DNA from: a bacterium | GTDB lineage: Bacteria > Spirochaetota > UBA4802 > UBA5550 | Assembly (NCBI GenBank): GCA_024224995.1 | Contig: JAAENB010000146.1 | Span: 1-24,680, forward strand | Length of the DNA stretch: 24,680 bases | Direction: 5' to 3' | In this document: positions 1 to 6,416 of the stretch, piece after piece | How the letters are laid out: the number at the start of each line of letters is the position of its first letter | Position numbering within the stretch: position 1 is the stretch's first letter | Translations under genes and position numbers: made by a program | Notes under the pieces: generated by a model | Seen by the model: the letters and a program-made list of their open reading frames with translations, nothing else | Told to the model about the DNA's origin: nothing | The model's database searches: none

Positions 1-27
1 GGGAAAAAATAGGTCAGAAACCTGATA

Positions 28-164
28 GTATTGCGAGCTGCATCTGGCCTGGAAGTATGAGCTCTTTGGGTTGTGAGGACTGTTTGAGCGGAGCGAGTTC
101 CGCAGCAATCCAAAGAGCTCATGCTTCCAGGCCCGCTCACAAGCAAAATTTAGTTTCTTGAGAG
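28..164 (+). repeat. Edge repeat copy 1, long hairpin
   Basis: A 24-bp perfect stem apart from one T-G wobble pairs positions 46-69 with 110-133, around a conserved 40-nt internal segment (70-109) that itself can fold (GCGGA with TCCGC). The flanks GCTGCATCTGG (37-47) and GTTTCTTGAGAG (153-164) are also shared with the inverted copy at 24545-24680. Stem sequences differ between the copies by paired changes. The wobble is T-G on this strand (A-C on the other), which suggests the functional single strand is the + strand here. No known RNA family was recognised. Confidence 0.85.
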
Positions 165-233
165 ATAAAATGGAAAGAGACGGGATTAAGACGTATTATG
201 GGCATTGATTGAATATTGTCATTAAAAAAGAGC

Positions 234-261
234 TTGACACAAACGAAATAATTGATATTTT
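234..261 (+). promoter_or_regulatory. Possible promoter for the PLD-like gene
   Basis: TTGACA at 234-239 is followed after 16 bases by TATTTT at 256-261. The start codon lies about 180 bases downstream, so either the leader is long or another promoter is used. The rest of the gene-free stretch 165-441 is AT-rich with nothing else recognised. The -10 is only fair and confidence is low. Confidence 0.3.
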
Positions 262-441
262 CCTATACAAATGAGATGTATCCGTTTAAAGAGATGAATT
301 TTTTGGCGCAATATTTTAGGTAATGATGCTTCTTGTTTCTTTGGTAATGACTTTCTAAAACTATAAACTTAGATAGATTTATTATTATATTTTTTATACA
401 GATAAGGGCAACTAGTCAATGGTAAAAAAATATCTAACTTC

Positions 442-1271
442 ATGATGGTCATTGAAATTATACTCTATATTATTTCTATTGGCATTGTTGCATATTTTGC
501 TGAAAAACAATATTGGACTATGTTCATTATCTCCATATCAATATGCTTGATTCTTTTCATAATAATAAAAATTTTTAAATCTAAACCTTTTAATGAAAAA
601 ATTAATAGTTTAATCAAAAAAGAATTTAAGTTTTCTTCAAAATTTCTTGAATATGGTATTCAAAATTTTTATAACATGCAAAATGAAGAAATGCATGAAA
701 GAAATCTCAAAAATATTGAAATAATAAAAAATGGTAATAAGTTTTCACTACTAGCTGAATCTGGAAATTCATATATTAACCCGAGCGCTAGAAGGCATTG
801 GGATGAAATTAAATTAAAACTCGACAAGGAGATCTCATTGAAGCTTCTTCTGGTAAATCCGTTCTGTGAATCAAAACGCATCAGAGATGAAGTTAATGGA
901 GTCACAACCATATTGGACCCTAAACTTAGATTAGACCTAATTGAGTCCTTGCATAACAATTACCCTAATGTAGAAATCAAATTTACTGATGAAATTTACT
1001 GTACTTTATTTTTTTCTGATCATGAAATGATTTATGATCCTTACCATTTAGGTATAGTAAAGTAAAAGATAGATTAGAAAATTATTTCATTTCGCTTGTT
1101 TTTAGCAAGAATAAAACTTCCGAATTTGGTTTTTCTTATTACGAGATGTTCGAAAAACATTTTAAATATCTCTGGAGTAATGCAATTTCGTTGGAGGAAT
1201 TTGTAGTGATTCATCAAGATGAGTTAAAAAAAACAACTTTTGATAAGCTTTCCATTACTCCCCGTAAATAA
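442..1271 (+). pseudogene. Membrane-anchored PLD-like protein, frameshifted
   Basis: The first 207 codons start at ATG 442 and end at TAA 1063-1065. They encode two N-terminal membrane segments (about residues 3-45) and a soluble domain with LKLLLVNPF and YDPYHLG motifs, resembling phospholipase D-like domains without an obvious HKD motif. The reading frame continues after a one-base shift near 1055-1062, giving about 69 more codons (VKDRLENYFISLVF ... SYYEMFEKHFKYLW ... LEEFVV) to TAA 1269-1271. That continuation reads as real protein and fits the domain, so this is one gene broken by a -1 shift, by sequencing error, or by programmed slippage. No strong ribosome site precedes 442. Its end overlaps the radical SAM start, implying coupled expression. 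The family assignment is tentative. Confidence 0.55.
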
Positions 1272-2112
1272 CATCATGCAACTAGAAAGAATAAATATAA
1301 ACTTCATGAACAACTGTAGCATGAATTGTCCATATTGCTATATTCCTTCCCTAGAAGAAAAAGTTGATTTTGAAAAATTTCTAGTAGTATTAGAAAAATG
1401 TAAAGCTCTAAACATAAAGGTTCTTACTTTCGGTGGTGGTGATCCGTTCAATTATGAAAAAATTTTTGAAATATTCGATTATTCAAAAAAATTAGGCTTT
1501 GAAATACATGTTGATACAAATGGAATTAACATGTATGAGAATGACTATGAAAAAATTTGTGAGACTATTTCTCTACTTTCGTTTCCGTTGGATGGCTCAA
1601 ATGAAGCAATTCATAATAAGATGAGAAATTCAAAGAGCAACCATCACTCATGCATAATTAATCATATTACTTTTCTTGAAAAATTAGATATAAAATTAAA
1701 AATAAACACTGTTGCCTCAAAAATAAATTACGAAGATGTTTTGGATATTGCATATCTATTAAATAATTACAATATACATATATGGAGCTTGTATCAATTT
1801 TTTCCACTTCATAATGCCATAAATGCCAACAGTCAATATTTTTTATCTGACGAAAAATTTAGCGAATTAGTAAGTTCAATAAAAACTGTCCACTCTAAAT
1901 ACACTATTGAACCAGGGAGTATACAAGATAGATACGGTGTATCTTTATTCATGTCTCCGAATGGAACTATTTATATACATGACCCTCTCAATATCAATAA
2001 TTATATTTTTATTGGTTCAATTTTTGAAGATAGTTGGAAACAGAAATTTTTTGAAACTAATACTAAAACTATGAGAAGCGATATCAAATACCGATATGAT
2101 ATATTTATATAA
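1240..2112 (+). CDS. Radical SAM protein
   Basis: The protein has 290 aa from TTG 1240, or 278 aa from ATG 1276. The CX3CX2C cluster motif CSMNCPYC (cysteines 26, 30 and 33 from the TTG) binds the 4Fe-4S cluster that cleaves S-adenosylmethionine. It is followed by a GGGDP motif at about residues 65-69, in the place of the usual GGEP. The C-terminal part (SPNGTIYIHD, then IGSIFEDSW) looks like the backbone of a SPASM/twitch region, but the auxiliary-cluster cysteines are absent. The start overlaps the tail of the PLD-like gene, so the two probably form a unit. The substrate is unknown. It does not carry the motifs of viperins. The 3' end may itself be frameshifted, because coding-like sequence continues in another frame (2134-2234). 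Confidence 0.8.
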   Translation: MISFPLLPVNNIMQLERININFMNNCSMNCPYCYIPSLEEKVDFEKFLVVLEKCKALNIKVLTFGGGDPFNYEKIFEIFDYSKKLGFEIHVDTNGINMYENDYEKICETISLLSFPLDGSNEAIHNKMRNSKSNHHSCIINHITFLEKLDIKLKINTVASKINYEDVLDIAYLLNNYNIHIWSLYQFFPLHNAINANSQYFLSDEKFSELVSSIKTVHSKYTIEPGSIQDRYGVSLFMSPNGTIYIHDPLNINNYIFIGSIFEDSWKQKFFETNTKTMRSDIKYRYDIFI

Positions 2113-2133
2113 TCATTAAAAACAATCGTATTA

Positions 2134-2373
2134 TATGAAGAGAACGCTATATTAGTGATTTTTGTGCAAATACTGTTGACAAAATAAATTATTCAATATT
2201 AAATGTAACCAATATAGAATTTAATGTCGATTAATACTGTAAATATAAATTGACATTAAAAACAGGTTGTTGATCCTTGGTGTAAAGGTAGAAATGCTAA
2301 GAACGAGCCACTACATTTCGTTGATAAATGCAGTGAAAAGTATCCTAAGTTAGATAATCAAAGGAGCTGGTAA
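2134..2373 (+). pseudogene. Degenerate coding remnants after the radical SAM gene
   Basis: Two pieces read as protein but lack starts. One (about 2137-2234) gives ERYISDFCANTVDKINYS and ends in TAA, and could be the shifted C-terminus of the radical SAM protein. The other (2260-2373) gives DPWCKGRNAKNEPLHFVDKC and ends in TAA four bases before the next gene, whose ribosome site lies inside it. A stop at 2257 blocks upstream extension. I read these as decayed genes. Neither family was recognised. Confidence 0.35.
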
Positions 2374-2376
2374 GCT

Positions 2377-2574
2377 ATGTCACGAAAATTAACAAAACAT
2401 GAAGAAGACGTTCTGTTCAGTGATTTTCCCGATTTAGGCGAAGAGTACGACCGTGAAACGGTAAACAAGTATTCTAGAAATACTCGCGGCTCTGTAAGAC
2501 TAGCCACTGGGAGATTTTATACACCGAAAGAAATGATAGATAGAGCAAAAAAAGCATTTTCTATTAAGTTCTGA
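2377..2574 (+). CDS. Hypothetical 65-aa protein
   Basis: A small hydrophilic protein with a good ribosome site (AAAGGAG about 10 bases before ATG 2377) and a strong terminator 34 bases after its stop, so it is probably expressed. It begins SRKLTKHEEDVLFSDFPDLG and has a basic middle (NTRGSVRLATGRFY). No membrane segment, signal peptide or known motif is seen. It follows the tail of a decayed gene at four-base spacing, so it was probably the last gene of an operon. A role as an antitoxin or a small regulator would be a guess. Confidence 0.6.
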   Translation: MSRKLTKHEEDVLFSDFPDLGEEYDRETVNKYSRNTRGSVRLATGRFYTPKEMIDRAKKAFSIKF

Positions 2575-2607
2575 AATGCCTTGATAACACTACTTTGCAA
2601 TACTATA

Positions 2608-2635
2608 AGAGACCGGTAATTATCGGTCTCTTTTT
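2608..2635 (+). terminator. Rho-independent terminator
   Basis: GAGACCG (2609-2615) pairs with CGGTCTC (2624-2630) around an 8-base loop and is followed by five T. It closes the transcript of the 65-aa gene just before the IS21 element. Confidence 0.92.
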
Positions 2636-2681
2636 CGTAAATGGAGGAGTATGAAGTTTAGTACAAAAGAAATTAAATTAC

Positions 2682-2731
2682 TGTAATCCGGCAGTCAAAG
2701 TGACCCCGGTCCGGCAAATATAATGACCCCC
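2682..2731. repeat. IS21 left-end transposase-binding repeats
   Basis: Two diverged sites of the form CGGCA-N-TGACCCC occur at 2689-2707 and 2711-2731. They are the inverted counterparts of the five sites at the istA end. Confidence 0.75.
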
Positions 2732-2772
2732 TTTCCGTCTGTGACATTACATCATTTTTTCGTATTCATTTG

Positions 2773-3528
2773 TCAACCTGAAATCTTGTTTTTTAAAGAA
2801 AAGGCTTCCATTCTGTAACTTGGCCCATCAATAACGATCTTAATAGCCCGATGAACAAGTCGATCCATTGCGGCACTGCCGATCAAAGGATTTTCAAAAA
2901 CCGTCAGCCATTCCGCAAAATCCCTGTTAGACGTAATGATTGTAGAGGTGGTTTCATACCGGGAGCAGATAAGTTCATACAGATCATTTTGCTGCATCTG
3001 GTTTAAATCATTAAGGCCGAAATCATCTAAAATTAGCAAAGGTACACCTGAAAGGTATTTCAATTTTCTATCGTAAGTATTATCTGCTCTCCCGCTGCCC
3101 AGCCATTTTAATAGCGAGTATGTTCTTCGAAATAATACATCAATACCCTGCCGGCATGCCGCATGACCAATAGCAGACGAAAGGTGAGTTTTACCGACTC
3201 CCGACGGGCCTACTAAAAATATATTCTCATGCTTTTCGATAAACGATCCCGTCGCTAATTCCTTAATGAGTGGTTTATGTATCTGTGTATTGAAATTGAA
3301 GTCAAAAGTTTCAAGAGTGAGTTTCGGGTCAAGCTCGCTCTTCTTCAAACGGCTTGTTAGGTTTTTGAAATCCCTTCGTTCAATTTCATCCTGAAAGAGT
3401 GTCAGAAGAAATTCCGAATAACCGGAACGTTCTTCTTCCGCCTCCCGTATTCTCTGATCAAGGTTTTCAAGTATCCCTGACATTTTTAACCTTACCAACT
3501 TTGGCTTTAATTGTGCTATTGCGTTCAT
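2773..3528 (-). CDS. istB: IS21 transposition helper ATPase IstB
   Basis: A 251-aa AAA+ ATPase of the IstB/DnaC-like family, which selects target DNA and activates the IstA transposase. The Walker A motif GPSGVGKTH is at residues 107-115, Walker B LLILDDFG at about 164-171, and a sensor-like TIITSNRDFAEW follows. The N-terminal IstB helical region (residues 1-90) is complete and the length is normal. A good AAGGAG ribosome site precedes the ATG. The gene starts 12 bases after istA ends, so the two are co-transcribed. Confidence 0.95.
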   Translation of the reverse strand: MNAIAQLKPKLVRLKMSGILENLDQRIREAEEERSGYSEFLLTLFQDEIERRDFKNLTSRLKKSELDPKLTLETFDFNFNTQIHKPLIKELATGSFIEKHENIFLVGPSGVGKTHLSSAIGHAACRQGIDVLFRRTYSLLKWLGSGRADNTYDRKLKYLSGVPLLILDDFGLNDLNQMQQNDLYELICSRYETTSTIITSNRDFAEWLTVFENPLIGSAAMDRLVHRAIKIVIDGPSYRMEAFSLKNKISG

Positions 3529-3540
3529 ACTAATCGCTCC

Positions 3541-5121
3541 TTATATTTTTGATTTATTAAAAAATCCGGCAGCTCTGGCAAAAGTAAATGACCTCTGCCC
3601 ATGAGAATCCACCGGTTTTTCGTCATCCTGTAAATCCAGTTTGTGTTCAAGAATTCGTTTAACGGATTTATAATTCACTGCCTCATATAACAAAGCGCGG
3701 GCGCATGCCTTTTCCAGGCGATCAAACCCAAATTTTTTCCCCAGGGTTACAATGCCCCATGCCGGGCTATTCCCTGAGACAGCTTTATCTGACAGTATAT
3801 GTTCTATCACTGCATAGGCATGTGTGCCTATCTGCCGGGCCTGTTTTAATAGATTCTGCCTGGTATAATTCAAATACGCGTCAGCACGAGCTGAACGGTG
3901 TTCCGGCCTCTCAATATCACCATAAGGCTCATATGAGCGGTTATGCTCGGTTATCAGCTCATTATTATGAAATATGCGGATTTTATGCCTGTTTGCAGCT
4001 ATAATGACATTCTTTCCTATGTTTTTTTCCGGTACAGTATAGGTACAACGGTCAAAAGTAATCCGTGCAGCCGAAGACACTGTTCCATTTTTCCATACCG
4101 GTATGTCAAATCGTTCCGTCTTAAGAGGTGAGAGCTTTGAACATTCATAATCAAACAGTTCGTTAGGTGACGCCCCTATATTTTTGATTATTCGAATATC
4201 AGCCGTTTCTTCTTCCCAGCAGCGTAGTGCTTCCTGACTATCCCGGCCCAGCGGGACAGCTCTGCCTTTTTGCCCTTGTCGTTCTTTGAACACAGGCCAA
4301 AAATTTCTTTTTATATATTTGATATCATTTTCAACTCCTCCCTTATGTTCCGGATGATAGGGAAGGCAGGGGTCTATTAAAAATCCATAGTGCAAAGCAA
4401 GCTCTCGGTATCCGCGGTTTACTTCCGGATCAGTAAAAGATGCTTTTACCACAGCAGCTTTAAGATTGTCCGGAACCACACGCTCCGGCACTCCTCCGAA
4501 TCGTTCAAAGGCTTCCATGTGACATTGCCAGAATGTTTCCTGCTTTTGATCAAAAACTACTTTCCTGTAGGCTTTCGCAGAATAACGCAGCCTGCCTGAA
4601 AAAACATACGCCTTTCTGTTCCTTCTTTCACAGTCATCATACAGTATCCCCAGATGGCCAAAATCAACTTCCATTACTGAAAGTTCTCTATCTCGAATAA
4701 CACCTGTTCGTGGGTGGTTGTCTTCGATATGGTTTTGTACAAAACGGCGAACAGTGCTTTCTGAACATGAATAACGATCTTTTATCAGCTCATGCATTAC
4801 CACATAGGTGTACCCTTCATCTTTGTATCTTTTTAAATCTTCTCTGAATGATTCCAGAGGATGAGAAGTCGTTGGCTGCTCTGTTATATTATGATACGCG
4901 TTGTAGATTTCTTTTTCGACAGGCATCTCTACATTCGCATTTAACCAGCCGTTTGCTTCCGCGATTGACCTCAATTTTCGTATAACCGTTCGATGTGTCC
5001 CGGTATCACGGTGGATTCTCTTATTGCTGTGCCCATGACGCAATCTGCTTAATATGTCAAAAAGTTCCATTGCTGATTTCTCCCGTGCCATTTTGCCCTC
5101 CAGATATTTTCTGAAAGACAT
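3541..5121 (-). CDS. istA: IS21 transposase IstA
   Basis: A 526-aa DDE transposase of normal length that cuts and joins the element ends. The N-terminus (about residues 15-60) is helix-turn-helix-like, with RTVIRKLRS in the likely recognition helix. The catalytic triad is visible as D153 in MEVDFGHLG, D218 in VPDNLKAAV and E264 in HKGGVENDIKY. A C-terminal Mu-transposase-type beta-barrel region follows. The gene is uninterrupted, and the binding-site repeats 5139-5253 lie directly upstream, so expression and end binding may be linked. No strong ribosome site is seen before the ATG. Confidence 0.95.
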   Translation of the reverse strand: MSFRKYLEGKMAREKSAMELFDILSRLRHGHSNKRIHRDTGTHRTVIRKLRSIAEANGWLNANVEMPVEKEIYNAYHNITEQPTTSHPLESFREDLKRYKDEGYTYVVMHELIKDRYSCSESTVRRFVQNHIEDNHPRTGVIRDRELSVMEVDFGHLGILYDDCERRNRKAYVFSGRLRYSAKAYRKVVFDQKQETFWQCHMEAFERFGGVPERVVPDNLKAAVVKASFTDPEVNRGYRELALHYGFLIDPCLPYHPEHKGGVENDIKYIKRNFWPVFKERQGQKGRAVPLGRDSQEALRCWEEETADIRIIKNIGASPNELFDYECSKLSPLKTERFDIPVWKNGTVSSAARITFDRCTYTVPEKNIGKNVIIAANRHKIRIFHNNELITEHNRSYEPYGDIERPEHRSARADAYLNYTRQNLLKQARQIGTHAYAVIEHILSDKAVSGNSPAWGIVTLGKKFGFDRLEKACARALLYEAVNYKSVKRILEHKLDLQDDEKPVDSHGQRSFTFARAAGFFNKSKI

Positions 5122-5138
5122 TATATTTAACGGAATCA

Positions 5139-5253
5139 GGGGGTCACTTTAAATGCCGTTTGGGGGGTCATTTTGAGTGCCGACAGGGGGTCGTTTTCAC
5201 TGCCGGGGGGGGGGGTCACTTTGAATGCCGATAGGGGGTCACTATGCGTGCCG
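5139..5253. repeat. Five tandem IS21 right-end binding repeats
   Basis: GGGGGTCA-N-TGCCG units occur at 5139-5158, 5162-5182, 5186-5205, 5211-5230 and 5234-5253, spaced about 24 bases apart. They match the multiple terminal binding sites known for IS21 elements. Five copies is a high number, and an 11-G run (5205-5215) joins units 3 and 4. Confidence 0.85.
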
Positions 5254-5321
5254 GATTACAAGGGTAACGCAAAACTATAAGACACTGCCTTACAGGTAAT
5301 AAAGGATTTTCTTAGATAAAT

Positions 5322-5547
5322 GCCAATTCCCCGGCCCCTGAGAAAGGCGTTCGCGTGCGTCGTGAGCGTTAACTTCCTATAAGCTGGCATTATGCCGCAT
5401 TGCACAGCAATGTACCCTCAGTCGCATCGCTCGCTCCTTGGGGTCGCTCACTCGGCTCCATCGGCGAACATAATATACCTTATAGTAAGTTATGGTTCGT
5501 TATGTCGTTGGTGGTTCATTGGCGTTTGTAGGGGCCGGGGAATTGGC
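5322..5547. repeat. Long imperfect palindrome with 18-bp perfect arms
   Basis: GCCAATTCCCCGGCCCCT (5322-5339) is the exact reverse complement of 5530-5547. Inside, the segment around AACTTCCTATAAG (5371-5383) pairs loosely with CTTATAGTAAGTT (5480-5492), so most of the 226 bases can fold into one long branched hairpin. The centre holds a 27-base motif (5395-5421) that recurs at 21098-21124. No coding potential is apparent. It looks like a dispersed repeat or small non-autonomous element, family unknown. Confidence 0.8.
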
Positions 5548-5727
5548 TTACTTTTTCTATTAAAGGGTGGTTTTGTTCCAGGGGTTAAGGCGCAGTCTTA
5601 TAATTTTGCTAACTCATTCCAGGGGCTTTTTTGATAATGGTCATTGCATGCTGTCCTTTTGTTTATTTAGGCATTTTTTTTTATTTAACCCTTCTAATTC
5701 AAGGTCCGTTTGCTGCATGGTCAAGAC

Positions 5728-5976
5728 CCCACCCACCCCTTAATAGGAGAAATTTAATTGGTACAAAAAAAATTTAAAAAGCCTTTTTTGTAAAAGGGCA
5801 TTATTTAAACAGGGTTTTTCTTCAAATAAGAGCTGATGGTAATATCTTTTCAAAAATTTTTTTGTACCAATTAAATTTGTTTATCTCCCCCGTCTTTAAG
5901 AGGAGACTTCGTAGCTCTACAGTTGAGAAATTGATAACCCTCCGGAAGACCTCCGGGTTCTCAATTTCTCAACTGC
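5728..5976 (+). repeat. Structured repeat family X, copy A
   Basis: Begins with a CCCACCCACCC run. A long stem pairs 5746-5775 with 5853-5888 (GGAGA ... TCTCC outer, AATTTAATTGGTACAAAA inner). An inner hairpin TTATTT/AAATAA (5801-5806 / 5824-5829) carries a conserved loop, and a 3' hairpin pairs 5920-5934 with 5961-5975 around AACCC/GGGTT. Copy B (17440-17700) has the same layout with different but still pairing stem sequences. This points to a folded RNA or hairpin DNA element. No protein is encoded. Confidence 0.8.
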
Positions 5977-5992
5977 ACCAACCTTATTGCTT

Positions 5993-6361
5993 TTAATTTT
6001 TTTTATAGAAACCAATTGTATTCGTTATAAGATTATTTCTTATTTTTTCTGTAATATCTCCCCAGGAATGAGCCCAACCCAATAAATGCAATTGCAGACG
6101 TGTCATTTCAGCATAATCAAAATTATTCAAATATGGAGGAGATGTAATGCAGCATCCTATTGGCTCACTCTCTATATCATCCATTTTTTCAGATGACTTC
6201 ATAAAAACTTCAGGCTGAGGCTGCTGTATACAATGGTTCCTATACCAATTGGAAGTAATATCTTCGGAAAAAATTTCTTGAGTAATTTTTAATGACTCGG
6301 GAAAAGGCAGGCTTTTCTTTTTACTGTCGGGAGCTTCTGGTAATTTTTCCTTGACAAACAA
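5993..6361 (-). pseudogene. DNA methyltransferase remnant (TSPPY motif)
   Basis: An open stretch of 122 codons on the minus strand that starts only at a TTG lying inside the -35 box of the next gene. It contains the amino-methyltransferase motif IV as ITSPPYLNNFDYAEMTRL followed by LGWAHSWGDITEK. This is the catalytic loop region of N4-cytosine/N6-adenine DNA methyltransferases. The SAM-binding FxGxG motif and most of the enzyme are missing on both sides. It is cut at its 5' end by the CHAT gene promoter and at its 3' end by repeat copy A, so it is a non-functional fragment. Confidence 0.7.
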
Positions 6362-6379
6362 GCAAAAGCTCTATATTAT
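6351..6379 (+). promoter_or_regulatory. Promoter of CHAT gene 1
   Basis: TTGACA (6351-6356), a 17-base spacer, then TATTAT (6374-6379), about 35 bases before the start codon. The same promoter with the same spacing recurs before the broken second CHAT copy (10194-10222). Confidence 0.85.
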
Positions 6380-6416
6380 CGCTTAACAAAAAATAGAACT
6401 GAACCGGAGGAAAAGC

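Larger units (their letters stand above)
2682..5260 (-). mobile_element. IS21-family insertion sequence, 2579 bp
   Basis: The element has matched 12-bp ends TGTAATCCGGCA (2682-2693) and TGCCGGATTACA (5249-5260), with the 5'-TG...CA-3' tips usual for IS21. It contains istA and istB in order on the minus strand, both intact. The ends carry repeated roughly 20-bp sites, as expected for IS21 transposase binding. The flanking bases (TTAC left, AGGG right) do not give a target duplication, so one flank may have been rearranged after insertion, or the ends may be slightly misplaced. The element looks potentially active. Confidence 0.93.

Noticed and set aside
28..164. Integron attC site
   Set aside because: The large palindrome is suggestive, but the RYYYAAC/GTTRRRY ends are not at the outer positions, and the two copies are inverted and 24 kb apart, not head-to-tail between single-gene cassettes.
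1240..2112. Prokaryotic viperin (antiviral radical SAM)
   Set aside because: The cluster motif and C-terminus do not show viperin signatures, and no nucleotide kinase or similar partner is adjacent.
5392..5634. 80-codon open frame on the + strand
   Set aside because: It runs through the palindromic repeat, has odd composition and no ribosome site; the repeat explains the lack of stops.
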